Below, in pieces: positions 1 to 11,436 of a stretch of 50,829 bases of DNA; the stretch's first letter is position 1, and each line of letters begins with the position of its first letter. Below the pieces are notes generated by a model that saw nothing but the letters and a program-made list of their open reading frames with translations, was not told the origin of the DNA and did no database searches. The stretch is taken from contig JAGFNK010000386.1 of the NCBI GenBank assembly GCA_025769875.1, positions 1 through 50,829 on the forward strand, in the 5' to 3' direction. A program made the translations under genes and the position numbers. The DNA is from Russula earlei. Lineage: Eukaryota; Basidiomycota; Agaricomycetes; Russulales; Russulaceae.

Positions 1-898
1 TACATGCTCACTTTCTGAGTGCAGGCTTTGTTGACCTTGGTGGACAATGTGTCATAGTTACGGCTGCCTCAGGTGAAGCGCCATACGAACTAAAATATGG
101 TTGTATCAAACTCCAAAGGTGTGTACATATGGCTGATCCCATGTGCATATGATGAATTTGGCATTTAGGCACCCGTAGCCTCAAAGGAGCCAACGCAATC
201 TCCTCTCAGCACTTCTCTCTAGATGTGGTGGGATCGAATTGCCATTGCATTCATCGCCTTCTTGTTTTTGCTGTTTCTTATCATTCTCATGGGAACGTTT
301 TTGGTAACCCATCCGACGATGCTCTCTCAATGGTCTTGTGGGGGGTATCACCCTTGGAGATTGTAATGGAGATCATGATGACTCATAAAATTTAAAAAAG
401 GTGTTGTGTTAGTGACCACGCTATGTGTGATACATGAAATCGGGCTCCTGTCTGCCGCTAGCTTCTAGAGTGTCACCATGGCGAGTGGGTCTGCACAGAA
501 GACATTTCACTATGCTATCCCCGCTCAATTTTTTTGTGGATGGCAAGCGAGATCTGCCCCCTTTTGTCCCATTGAGTGAGTCATCCACAGCATGATTGTG
601 CATTCAAATTGCCGCCTTTTGATCTAATTTAATAGACCGTCATGTGTTTTGCCGAGTGGATTATTGTCAGCGCATATGCCTATATTAGGGGCCAATCGAC
701 CGAGTTCACATAGTGCCAAAACCCCAACTCCATATCCAACCGTCCTTTATCACCTCATGTCCCAACATGCCGGCATCCCAGTTGAGTCATTTTCTCTCAT
801 TGCGTCTTCTCTGCTGAGTAAAATTGTAGAACCGGGGGGCTCCTCGTTTCACTGTTGCCACTCAATCAGCCCATCCCTTCGCCTTTGAAGACGACGAG
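1..898. other. No gene supported
   Basis: Short open stretches occur on both strands, but none has a recognisable motif, a sensible intron pattern or a clear start. An acidic, in-frame stretch just before 899 suggests that the 5' end of the next gene may begin slightly upstream. Confidence 0.5.
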
Positions 899-2318
899 AT
901 GCAGTCCGATGACCCAGACATCCCCTATGATGATGACCTGAATATGGACACTGACATGGAGCATACAATTGGCACAGGTCAGTGCACGGGTGTTGACCAA
1001 CTTGTGCTCAATTGTCTGCAGGCAGCCTTGGCCTTAGTATGAGCGCATTCAATCAGCTCATTAATGCTGCTTCTGAGACAGCAGCCGTGGCGGTCATGAG
1101 AGCCATGAGAGCTGGGGACATGAATCCACCTAATAATGTTCCTGCTCCTCCTGAAGATCCAGGTACCACCGGAAATGAATTGGACACGGGCGTTCCCAAG
1201 CCTTTCCAATGTATGTGTTTCCCGGCTCTATGACCTTTTGTTGTCATCACTTTTGCAGCCCCACGCGGTAAGAAGAAGACTCCTCGTGCAAACCAGAACA
1301 AACTTGTGGATGTATGTAGTTCTACCTCCCATTCATTGTTGCTACTGACGTCTCTCTCCTAGGAGGCAATGCGCAAGTTCCTGGATAACAAAGGTGCTCT
1401 TGCAAGAAGGGATTTCTTCCCTGACGAACCCGACAAGCAATGGTTGATGCATTTGAACAGTATGGTGTTGGTGGCCCGAATCCTGACGCTCCTCGTGTTT
1501 CCTTGACACAGACATTCAAGGGAAAATGGAACAAGGAGGTGGTTGACCTGCTCACGACAGCTTTTATCACGGACGTCAAAAAGGGAGCATATCAGCCCGT
1601 CCAGCACAATTGGACGCAGATGACCGAGGATAATGTAAGGAAGAGGTGCCAGGGCAAGCTATATCGCATGCAGTACATTTGCCGGACAGGAAAGCGCCCA
1701 TATACAGATAAGGTCACCCGGATGTATCAAAGGCGGCAGGAGGTTTGTCTTCTCATCGGCACATTGCACCTTTTACTGACCTTTCCATAGACGTACTACA
1801 GAAGGAGGAAGATATGTGAGTTTAACAGCCATAGAGACTCAGAAACATGGAAGCGTGTGGGCATATTGCTGGATGCCCTTGGCCCTTGGGGTACAAGTCA
1901 TGATGAGACCGACATGATTCAAACCATTCGAATCAAGACTCACACTTTAAGACCCTCCGGCATCTTGATATGGGTTTTCTGAATCCTGCCATGGCCGAAT
2001 ATGGGCAGTGGTGGAATCATATCCATTGTCTCTCTGCCCCTCACGTGGAAACTGGTCTTTCAAACACATTGCGAAGGCCAAAAGTGTCAGCAAGCATGCG
2101 CCACTGCCAGGTCTTCCATTGAACTTTTACAACCCACAGTGGTTGCCGAAAAGTCCTCCCCACTTTCAGAAGCTTGTAAAGGCAGAGTTCCCTCTTCCCA
2201 TCCTGGTGAGTTATCATTTCATTTGTTATCAGAAGCTTCACATCTGTACTTAGGCCCCCTACGAAAGCGACTACATGGGGCAGATATAGGACGAAATTTC
2301 TGGTCCAAGCATGGTTAG
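899..2318 (+). pseudogene. Decayed hypothetical gene of an agaricomycete multicopy type
   Basis: I see a chain of exon-like pieces: an acidic start (EMQSDDPDIPYDDD) from 899, a Gly/Met-rich piece after an intron ending near 1021, a basic piece (RGKKKTPRANQNK) near 1265-1312, then a long piece at 1440-1729 containing TFKGKWNKEVVDLLTTAF and TQMTEDNVRKRCQGK. After an intron (GT at 1744, AG at 1789) come YYRRRKICEFN and later LPGLPLNFYNPQWLPKSP. Good GT-AG junctions separate the early pieces. However, the frame changes without an intron near 1435, and again between about 1930 and 2060, so the copy is probably broken. The Lys/Arg-rich middle could bind nucleic acid, but I do not recognise a named domain. 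It converges on the Tnp2-like transposase to its right. Confidence is fair that it was coding and low on any role. Confidence 0.5.
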
Positions 2319-2563
2319 ATTGCGATTTTCCCTCTTGTGTCTTCCATTACTTACTGTACCTTACAGGTTCTATGTGATGCAAGCAATGTATGTGTGGCAT
2401 AGATATGGGTGATGAAGGATTCGCATCATATCATCGTTGTCAGGTGACTTGATATGAAATGATATACTACATCCGAGTTACATCCAAGTGTCAAGAACTA
2501 GAGGGATCTGCAGCACTTGTCTCAATGGCGCTGAGGCCCGTCAAAAGTCCTGAAAACTAATGG

Positions 2564-5500
2564 TCAGTTGTGATTTCCAATCAAGATGACATGACTGACT
2601 CGGGTCAGCGGTTTCATCACCAGGATCTGGTGGTCCCAGTCTTGGTAAATAGCATGGTAGATGTCGTGATTTCCTGGCACTATCGTTACTTCTTTCTGTG
2701 TCTCCGATGACCACAGATTTGCACCAAAATCTGGGTAACGTGCGAAAGGGTTCGGAAGAGATGTTGGAGGCGCAAGATAGCAGTGAACAGCTAGGAATAG
2801 CTTTTCTTCGCTATCCTGTATAAGGAATATTGCGCGGACAATTCCCGGAACCAGGGAATTAGCACTACCCATGTCTTGGAAGAAAATGACACCATGTCTC
2901 TTTGACATGTGATAAGTCATAAATTCACGGCCGTAAATTGTCACCCTGTCCTGGAAGTTGACTCCATCCTGAAAATTCCCCAATTCACATTGCAGATTGC
3001 TCTTGTACTTGTTCATTGCATCATTAATAATGTCACTTAGTGGCCTTAATCTCGGTGTAGCCACCTTCAAGGATTCATCTATGCGGCTGTCATCTCCCTG
3101 TCCCAAAGTATCTTAGTCGAGTACATACCTGTTTTCTTACTGCCGAATGGATGTTCCCTGATTGTGATGCTATCTTTCCATGCATCCAGACAGCGTAAAC
3201 ATTGAATAGTTGCCTGCATGGTTGACTTGGCAGAGAAGGCCGCAAACATACCCTTCTCCATTTCGCCTTTGTTTCTCGTAAGTGTGTTGCAACCAGAGGA
3301 AAGGAGTCTCACGTACCTGGCTTATTGTTCATGTTTGAGCGCTGCAAATCACCTATGACCCTTTCAAACGGAAACATCCACCAGCCCTGAACAGGGCCAT
3401 ATAAACGAAGGTAATTGCCGACAAGGAGGGCATTGAGATGGTTGGGGCGGAAACGCTGGGTGGGTCGGAGCTCCCTCAGCATTTTAAGGTAATTTTTCAT
3501 GGTCTTCTTATATTCTTTGATGTGCTTGGCTGATATATGTTGAGACGTTACCCATCTGATCACAGTGGCGAGTAGGAAAGTACTCTGCACCAGTTTCACC
3601 CTGTATTTGTCCACCTGCACCCCTGATGCATGTTGCAGTGTCTCAATTCGAAGCAGCAACACTGGTATGTCGAACTTGAAGCACGATCTCCATTCATCAG
3701 CCTTCACCTTACCATGTGATACCTGCCCTAAATTAGTAGGAGGGGCCGCGTGCCAGCGAGGGTGTGTAGTAGCCACTATGTCAACCTGAATAACCTTCAA
3801 GTTGTTTGGAGAAATCCCCACTCCTTGCAATGTCTTCAAACCCCTCTGTCCTTTAGCGATCTCCTTTACGATGCCTTTGCCAACAATGTCCGAGACAGAA
3901 GAGCTCACCCGATTTGAGAGGGATTCCTAAATCACTCCCCCATATGAGCATATGTAGTGAGATACGAGTATGTCTCATACCTTAATGCACTTGATTAGAT
4001 CTTCTTTACAGGGCTCACCAGACTCCTTCACGCCAACGCCCCTTTCATCACAAAGGACCTTCAGCACGTCAACCAATAACGTCGTCAGATCAACAGACTC
4101 GGGCCTGGTATGCAGTAGCATCTTTCTTGTGGCTTCTAAGTCTGATGTTGCCTTCACGAGTTTTGGCTTGCACGTTCCTGCTGAGTCCATCCTGAGCACT
4201 GTTCGTGCATGGTATTGCAATAAGCCGATGAAGAAGAGGTGCATGCAGTCCACAGGGACCATGGTGGTAGGGTCCCAGTATTCTAGTTCCATCAGGACTG
4301 AGTGACACACGCCAGTTTTGCTGTATAGTCGCTTCCATTCCTTCTGTGACGTTGCATTCCGCCATTTCTGGGCATTGTCTTGAACCTCCTGAATAGTGTG
4401 CATGCTCCATGAGTCCTGGATCCTCCTCTTTTGCGGTATTCCTATCAATGAAGTTTGAAATACCCATGATCTTCTGAGCCATTGGCAGGTCATTTACTGA
4501 GAGGGCGATTGCTGAGCAGACAAGTCGGCCATAAGGATAATCGTGCGTCTTGTATATTTCTCCATGTGCCCAGGATTCCTTCATGACTTCGACGAGGGGA
4601 CATAAGAACTGGTTGATTTCCTCGCCTGAAGGCTCGTGAGGCCCAGGGATGATGCCAACAAGGCAGAGGTTTTCGTGTTTATGCCGCATGTCTGGTGGCA
4701 ATAGGAGGCAGGACAGGACTATGGAACCCACAGATGCGACCTTCCCAGCAATCTTATTATGATATGGGTTGAAGAAATCCACGGAGAGACACCACAATAG
4801 GCGAAGTTCATCATGTTGTCCACCAGAGAGGAAAGGTATGCCGTCTGGCCCTTTGTGTGCCCTGATGCCATCTGCGATGACGATATCATCGACAGTCCCA
4901 GTGCGCATGCGCTCTTGAGATCGTTTAAGCGCAGCCTCTACCCCTGGTCTGGACAACAGGCGTGCTACAAAGTCATGGAAGTCTTGCATAACGAAGGGAT
5001 GATTAGGTACACCAATGCTCTTCCCATCTGGTGTTGACCCCACTCTGAGGAGGTCAAATCTACCTCGAACTTGACATGGCTTGCTGGTGCAATCATATGG
5101 ATAAACTGCGATTCCATCTTCATCTTGTGAAGGATACGTGGAGCTACATGCTGGGCAGCATGTGTACGTGATAGTCTTTCGGGACTCCAAGCAATTTCCG
5201 AGCAACCCTGATGTCGCTTGGAAAGGTTCAGGAGGATCTGCTCGTCGGTATTTGACAAGCTGGCCCTTGACTTTCTGAAGACCTCCTTAAGTGATTTGAG
5301 CCTGATGTTGCTCAACTTTCGAGTTGAGTGGTCCAGAGTGTCCTGGACAAGCAGTTCAAACAGACTTCGCAGTAGGAGTGAGTCACATTCTGCCAAGCTG
5401 CGAATGAATTCATCTGTTGCTAACGTCAGTGTGTGCGTATGTCCACAGCTGAGATCCTCACTCGGTGGTTCTGCACCAATTATCCTCCATGTTGAGACCA

Positions 5501-5972
5501 ACTTGCCTGTGTCAGCAAGGAGTACTCCTTTCAAGTCGTTCACGTCCTCAATATTCTTCTGTAAGTACATCTTCAGGCCTTCCTTCATGGTCATTCCTAG
5601 TGAACCGACTGGAAACCAGAGTGTATTGATGGCCACCAACATTGTCTCCATGTTTGTTCGGTGCGTTTTGATCACGTTAAGCAATGCTCTGGTAGGTGGT
5701 GATGCCAGGGCTTGACTTTTCAATGACAGCGTGGCCTGGCTTTGAGAAATGGCCCTCTTCTCCAGCTCAACCAAGGAATTCAGTGTTTTGGGGTCAGAAG
5801 TCATAAGTGATATTCGTCCTGGGGTGCTAATTTGACGGCATCTCGCATGCCCCTGGCGTGATCCCACATTGCGTGTGGTCCCCAACTTGTCAATGTGTGG
5901 CGATGATCCAGAAATTGTTTTGGATTGTTCAAACAGGTCATTCTGGACGCATATGCGATGATCTGTGTTCAC
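2564..5972 (-). pseudogene. Tnp2-like DNA transposase (CACTA-type), decayed
   Basis: This is a relic of a large fungal transposase of the Tnp2 group, which cuts and pastes DNA elements in the nucleus. Read on the minus strand, the pieces are: an N-terminal region (5972-5205); a core at 5205-4460 with YTCCPACSSTYP, PFVMQDFHDFVARLL and LSVDFFNPYHNK followed by LVGIIPGPHEPSG; a catalytic-type block at 4440-3975 with ELEYWDPTTMVPVDCMHLFF; and a C-terminal part at 3908-3309 with GPVQGWWMFPFERVIGDLQR. Short introns join 3309/3270 and 3155/3100, and the C-terminus (IYQDWDHQILVMKPL) ends at 2564. The frame changes near 5205 (twice within about 40 bp) and near 4450 without room for introns. The Cys-rich segment expected after the GI(S) motif near 4450 is missing. 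No TIR or target duplication could be located, so the element boundaries are unknown. The family call is confident. Confidence 0.75.
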
Positions 5973-6526
5973 ATTGGGCTGTCACAAGTTTAATCAGACA
6001 TGCTACGTAAGGAATATCAAAGTTGACAGCATGCCTTATTAAGATTGTGATAAGATTGTGAGGCATCAAATTCCCCATGACACGTTTTGGTCTTATTGTC
6101 GACAAGTTTGCCATTGCAGCCAAAGTAAGCACAGTAGCAGGCAGGCATGATGGCGATTCTATGGTGTAATGCACCTCCATATGGTGGGTTTTAACTGCCA
6201 AATATGAAGCTGTTCCTCAGCGCTATCCCTTCTTGAATGAATTGATGCCTTGTACATCAATTTTCATGGCAATCTTGTTTCATGGGTCTCAGTTCTGCAT
6301 GTATGTACCCTAATGGGCTTCGTTGTTTCCTCTTTATCCTCTTGACGCTCATTTTCTTTTCTTATTCTCTCTAACAAATGACCAGTAACCAGGGATCATC
6401 GCAGCCCTACAACACTTCTATTGCATTACATTTTGTCCCTTGTTCTTCGTGAGTGGTTGTATTTCTGAGCTTCAACAACAAACCAGGTAGGCGACGCTAT
6501 TTAAAATATCAGTACTTCTCACATTA
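5973..6526. other. Intergenic; no gene supported
   Basis: An open stretch at 5938-6201 on the minus strand could be a 5' exon of the Tnp2-like gene, but it has no recognisable motif. The rest is AT-rich. The long-TIR element begins right after the TA at 6525-6526. Confidence 0.4.
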
Positions 6527-7789
6527 TTGCCGTTTTCAGCGCACTTGGCGGAGTTTGAATTCCACCCAAATCAGCGCAGAAAACCCTCTCAAACGTGCGG
6601 GGCGAATATCTCCCTCAAAACAGCTTCAATTCACATAAAACTTATTGTCCCTGAATTGCCTGAATGAGGGCTAGGCAGCCCCATTGTTTTCATGAGATTT
6701 GAGTGAGAATTGGTGGAGCTGGACTCAAGCTACCTCCACATGTGTATTAGATGAATTACAACTCAAAATCGTGGTCTATATCTATTATTTTTCCCTCATG
6801 TTGTACCCATGGGCTGTCTTGAGGCAGCCCCATAGTGTTTTTGACTCAAGCATTGTGGTGTGCAACATCGTTTCCCTCATATCATGTGACAGTAGCACGG
6901 TCGTGTGCTGGGAAGGAGCCCCCCCAGGAAGTGCACACCTGAGCCCATGGGGTGGTGAAGTGTGTCCAAGAATGCAGAATGACTTCATAAGACTGAAGCT
7001 CCAAAGAGGAGGAGCACCTAGCGGGAACGCGAGAACGCGTTTGTTCATTTGACTGCACTCAGGTTCACACAGATGATAAGGGAACAACAGGGCAACTTTA
7101 TTCAAGATGGTAGCAGATACAGGTGGGAACTAAGGCTAAGGGACAGGAAAAGCACAAAAGACAGGCATATGAAAGGAAATCTAGACGTGAGAAGGGGACC
7201 GAAGCTGGACAACACGAGGTATCGAGTCGTGGTCTCCAGCGGCTGTGGTAGTGGCGTGTGGCGATTTGTGAAGGATGGCCGAGGCCAGGTGTGGTGATGA
7301 GGGGTGTGGTCGAGTCGCGACGCGAGGAGGGGGAGACGATGCAAAGGAGAGGCTGGAGGGGGGATAGGGAGAGTGCTGATGGGTGGTCGCTTAGGCGCTG
7401 ATGGTGCTGCCGAACGCGATTGCGGGTGGGACGATTGGAGAACTTGGATGGCAGATGCGAGGTAGAGGAGCAAGGGGGCGTGGAAGTAGAAAGGGAGAGG
7501 GAAGACGGCGGCAGGCTGGGAAATGGACGCATAGGCGGCGTGGTACGGGGCTCTTCGGCTGTGCGTTGGGACTCGTCGGTGCATGGTGAAGGCGGGGGGC
7601 ATTGAGGGCGAGGGCGTGCGGCGGTTGATGGGGGCAAGGGTGGCGTGCTGGCGGCGACAACGATGGTGATGTGAGGACGAAGAGGAGATGGCACGAAAGG
7701 AATACGCACATATGTACTCTTGTAAGCGATTGCGGCCAGCCATATAGCTGTGTGTGGGTGAGTCGACATCGAGGCCGTGCGCCTTTGCG
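6527..7789 (+). repeat. Left long terminal inverted repeat of the 7.46-kb element
   Basis: It matches the reverse complement of 12617-13983 and the left arm of the 3.2-kb element at 20122. The outer third carries a phrase that reads open in several copies, including SENWWSWTQATST. Since this recurs at every arm, it is repeat sequence and not an independent gene. The inner two thirds are purine-rich on this strand (pyrimidine-rich on the other) and so read as spurious Pro/Ser/His-rich open frames. Compared with the other arms it lacks a 104-bp block near 7535. Confidence 0.85.
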
Positions 7790-7830
7790 ACAATTTTGCA
7801 TGTCTTGTGGTCCGTGCATGTGTGCTGTAG

Positions 7831-8195
7831 TGAGTTCCCAGGCTTCTGCATTTACATAGGCATAGGACTCTTCCTCCCCATCCTCATCAATAGCAGGAAG
7901 GGATGTCTTGGAAGCCTGAGCTCGTGGTTGTGATCGCTTCGGTCAAGTGGGAGTGCCTGAGCTGTCACTTTCATTTCCACCAGTTTTTTTTCGGGCAGCC
8001 TTCCTTTGGCCAGTAGTACGTGTCGGTGCAGGCCGGCGTTTTGAAGCACGTTGCTTCGAGCCCATGAGGGTTTAGGGGGTTGAAATGGAGGGGTAGAGTA
8101 AGGTATGGTGAGCAGCTCTGGGAAGGGAAGAACACCCTGTCATCGTGTGGACAGTGGATGAATAAGCCACACGACTCTTTACGCACTCGCTTTAT
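7831..8195 (-). pseudogene. Truncated inverted copy of the cargo-gene 5' end
   Basis: On the minus strand this repeats the promoter-proximal region, the ATG and the first ~75 codons of the gene at 9807, up to the codons for NAEA. There it breaks off into the repeat arm. It carries an 8-A run where the full gene has 7, so its reading frame through KKTGG stays open. A block of about 20 bp present upstream of the other copies is missing near 8150. Together with 9656-10032 it forms an inverted repeat around the transposase gene. Confidence 0.8.
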
Positions 8196-8243
8196 GCTTT
8201 CTTTACATCACGCTTTTCATTCATCGCACACTCAACTAAACAT

Positions 8244-9411
8244 ATGCCACGTGGCCGGGCGTTGTCTGATGATGCACGCTGGATTATCTTACACATGTCT
8301 TCAAGATTGACCCTTGACGATATCACCCATCACACTGGAGTTCCTCGTCGTATTATAGAGCGCATTGTGGCCGATTTCAGATCTCGTGGAACAGCCAATC
8401 GCCCAAACAGTCTACTCCAACCAGCAAATAGAATCCTTACAATGCAGGAAGTACAAGTGAGTTCCCCACATTCTCTAGTTCGTTCTGTGGCGCATATTGG
8501 CTAGTTTCTTCAAGGCACCATCGTCCATACTCCGGATGCCTATCTTGACGAGCTGAGAGATATTTTTAGAGAAAGGACTGGCGTTGAGGTGTCATTGACG
8601 ACTATATGGTGTACCCTGGGAACGAGTGGCTTCACGATGAAGAAGGTAAGTCATTTCACCTTGAGTTCACACTCAAGTGCACTGACTTGCCCAGCTGAGC
8701 AAAAATGCACTAGAGCGCAACGAGGACCTGCGCCTTCAGTATCGGTATACCTTTGGCATCACCTATACCGCAGAGCAGGCGGTCTTTGTGGACGAAAGCT
8801 CCTTTGATCGCCGAACTGACCTTCGAGTGCGAGCATGGGCGATGTCAGGGCAAGCAGCGGTAAGGAAGAGCTTTTTCATTCGAGGAAAATGGTGTGTCCT
8901 GCTATCTATATCTACAACAGACTATGATACAAAGTATCCAGTTATTTGCTTCTCCCAGCACTCTCGCTCGATGGCATCATCTATAGCCAGCTGGTTGAGG
9001 GTTCTTTCACATCTGAACTATTTACCGGCTTCATCCAAGGTCTACTTTCGAAAATGAATCCCTTCCCTGGCAAGAACTCAGTAATGATCATGGACAACGC
9101 GCGCATTCATAGAAGTCCACGAATACTCCAAATGGTCGAAGAAAGGTATTATATTGTTTTCTCATGCTGATGTATTGCTCATTTGATGAAGGGGATGTCG
9201 GCTCCTTTACCTGCCACCATACTCTCCTGATTTTAATCCAATTGAACTCGCATTTTCAAAGATCAAGGCCTACGTTCGTCGGAATGGGGGTGTGGCTCGT
9301 GCTGACTTGGGTGGTGATGATACCGATGTGTGGGTTTTCCTGTATAGGGCAGCATTCTCTGTTACGTCGGATGACGCAGCAGGTTGGTTCCACAAATGTC
9401 ACTATATCTGA
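8244..9411 (+). CDS. DD34E transposase (IS630/Tc1/mariner superfamily), apparently intact
   Basis: Five exons join in phase: 8244-8456, 8505-8645, 8695-8891, 8942-9145 and 9192-9411, giving 324 residues without a stop; all four introns are 45-50 bp GT-AG. The N-terminus (LTLDDITHHTGVPRRIIERI) looks like the helix-turn-helix that binds TIRs. The catalytic triad is visible: Asp in VDESSFDRR, Asp in IMDNARIHRS, and Glu in SPDFNPIELAFSKIKAY. Exactly 34 residues lie between the second Asp and the Glu. Such enzymes cut at element ends and insert at TA. It sits inside an element whose ends are flanked by TA, so it is the natural candidate for moving it. The exact exon 3/4 junction is my choice among close alternatives; GKCYLLLPALSLDG is the best fit. 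Family confidence is high; activity is unknown. Confidence 0.85.
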
Positions 9412-9655
9412 CTTTTTCCGAGTTACTGTGGTGTCCCCTTGTTGTATTGTACCTTGCAAAGCTACCATTCCGGCCTTGAACATCATTGGACCCCAAGCCA
9501 ACTGCTGCCCCGAGCAGCGGGAGACCCCCACCACTCACGGCTGCTGGCCATGAAATCAGCTGTGCTGACCTTTCCCCCTACAACCTGCTCCCCATGTTCT
9601 CACCCGCATCCACGAACTCGCTATGACGCCTGCACGGGCGCCTCATGTGTGTTGC

Positions 9656-10032
9656 GTAAAGCGAGCGCATAAAGAGTCGTGTGGCTTATTCATCAACCGT
9701 CCACCCTGTCCACTCCTACTCCAGGACGACGACAGGGCGTTCTTCCCTTCCCAGAGCTGCTCACCATACCTTGCTCTACCCCTCCATTTCAACCCCCTAA
9801 ACCCTCATGGGCTCGAAGCAACGTGCTTCAAAACGCCGGCCTGCACCGACACGTACTACTGGCCAAAGGAAGGCTGCCCGAAAAAAACTGGTGGAAATGA
9901 AAGTGACAGCTCAGGCACTCCCACTCGACCGAAGCGATCACAGCCACGAGCTCAGGCTTCCAAGACATCCCTTCCTGCTATTGATGAGGATGGGGAGGAA
10001 GAGTCCTATGCCTATGTAAATGCAGAAGCCGG
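9656..10032 (+). repeat. Right partner of the inverted cargo-gene 5' duplication
   Basis: This stretch is the reverse complement of 7831-8195, apart from about 20 extra bases near 9705-9735. It contains the upstream region and first exon part of the cargo gene. The homology starts abruptly at TAAAGCGAG (9657) and ends near the GGGAACTCA at 10031. A third copy lies at 21529-21905 on the minus strand inside the 3.2-kb element. Confidence 0.8.
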
Positions 10033-11436
10033 GGAACTCAGTCCACTGGACCTATATACTCTTGCAGATGACGGTAAACGCGCCTCACCCATCGGACCCA
10101 TAGAAGGGAGTGATGCTTCAATTGAAGAGGAAGGTGTGCAAATAATGATGAATTGACCCCTTTTGCTGGTGACTAGTGACCCCAGGCCGTCCAGTAATCA
10201 ATCTCACATTTGATGTCCCATACAAAAATGCGTCTTGGGAACTTGCTGTCAAATCTGACATCTCATTTTCAGATCTTCTTGTCCAAATTGCGGCCAAAAT
10301 GGAAACGAGCATCGTCTGTCTATCGCACATCGGATACATCCTTCCCTGGATGGTGCCCAAGATGGGCAAGCCTGTTGCAAAGTTGCTTGAAGGTGGAGCT
10401 TCCTTTCAAAAGCTAATCGAGCATGTGTGGAACCATATCGATGAACAGAAGGCGAAAACCCGTGGAAAGGGCAAAGTCAAGCCTTTCAGCATCCAGATTG
10501 TCGATACCTCTGAACCAGGCACAGAAAAGGTGCGCCTAAATGCTACTCCGCATAATTTCATCTGACGATTTCTTGACGGAAGGGTCCAGGGAAAAGAAAG
10601 ACCCAGGTACAGTCAGCACCCTCAAATGCACTTTCGGATCTCCCTGGCCAAGAACGACATGAACTTTTAAAGCTCTTGACTGATAAACACCAGTGCGAAA
10701 AGCACAATACGCCGTGCTATGTGCAAATGAATGGCGTACACTACCAGTACACGATGGAGGATCCGAGCATTTGGGCCTCCTTGTTGGTACGCGCCATTGT
10801 TTTCTTTTGGATCTTCATAGCTTAAAACCACCTTTGCAGGCATGTCACCTCGCAACAGTTGATACTCCCCCAGACAAACTGAATCTCACGGACAAATGCT
10901 TTCGACAGGTGAAAGTCAGGAACCGGGAAACATCACAACCACCCCCTTCCGATACGTTGGGCTCCATGCCAAACCCTAGCCACACGGTGGCTGGATCGTC
11001 CTCTGATCCACCCCAATGGGCGCAAATGATGATGATGATGCTGGGTGGCGCCTTTGCCAACAATGTTAATGATTCGAACTCCCATCGCTTACCTCGCTCT
11101 GAAAACATCGTTCCCTTTACTCTGAACCCTGGGTCTTCGCCGCCCCAGTCAAAGCGCACCGCATCCGATAGGAACATCACCTACCCTGACCTGAGGGAGT
11201 GGCTCCGTTCTATTGAAGAGCACCCTGTCCGAAATAAATATGGTGAAGATCTCTCACAGTACGCTGACATCCTTGTAGAAACCCACAAACTTTATACGAT
11301 TGAAGACATTGTACCACTCACTCGCAGTGAGCTGGCAGATGTTGGTGGCATGGAATTCGGGACAGCCTCACGGATTTTGCGCTTTGCAGTGGAGGATGCA
11401 TCAGCTATGGAGAAAAATAAGAAGGCTCGATTTTAA
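9807..11436 (+). pseudogene. Cargo gene: ~470-residue protein of unknown role, frameshifted by one missing A
   Basis: Four exons fit: 9807-10073, 10186-10529, 10583-10786 and 10840-11436. The N-terminus is very basic (MGSKQRASKRRPAPTR, then PTRPKRSQPRAQ), followed by an acidic stretch (DEDGEEES). The middle has VINLTFDVPYKNASW and a Lys-rich region. The C-terminal ~80 residues (ITYPDLREWLRSIEEHP to SRILRFAVEDAS) look like a small helical, SAM-like bundle, by inspection only. The run of A after GCCCG near 9880 has 7 bases, whereas the two truncated copies have 8 and 9. Both of those keep the KKTGG frame open, while this copy shifts frame there. All downstream exons are clean, so the loss is recent, or is an assembly error. 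The gene lies directly downstream of the transposase in the same direction, and fragments travel with both long-TIR elements, so it behaves as cargo or an accessory gene. Confidence 0.65.

Noticed and set aside
2564..6526. CACTA-type terminal repeats for the Tnp2-like element
   Set aside because: I looked on both sides for CACTA/TAGTG ends with a 2-3 bp duplication and found none convincing, so no element boundary is given.
6699..7052. A 117-codon open frame (SENWWSWTQATST...) that also appears at 13434-13811, 20294-20671 and 22856-23149
   Set aside because: It occurs once per arm of the long-TIR elements, with changes that ignore codon position, and is open on the opposite strand too. It is repeat sequence and not a gene.
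7098..7851. Pro/Ser/His-rich open frames on the minus strand of the arms (also 12538-13412 and 20693-21490)
   Set aside because: Three overlapping frames are open together because of pyrimidine-rich sequence; there are no motifs or splicing.
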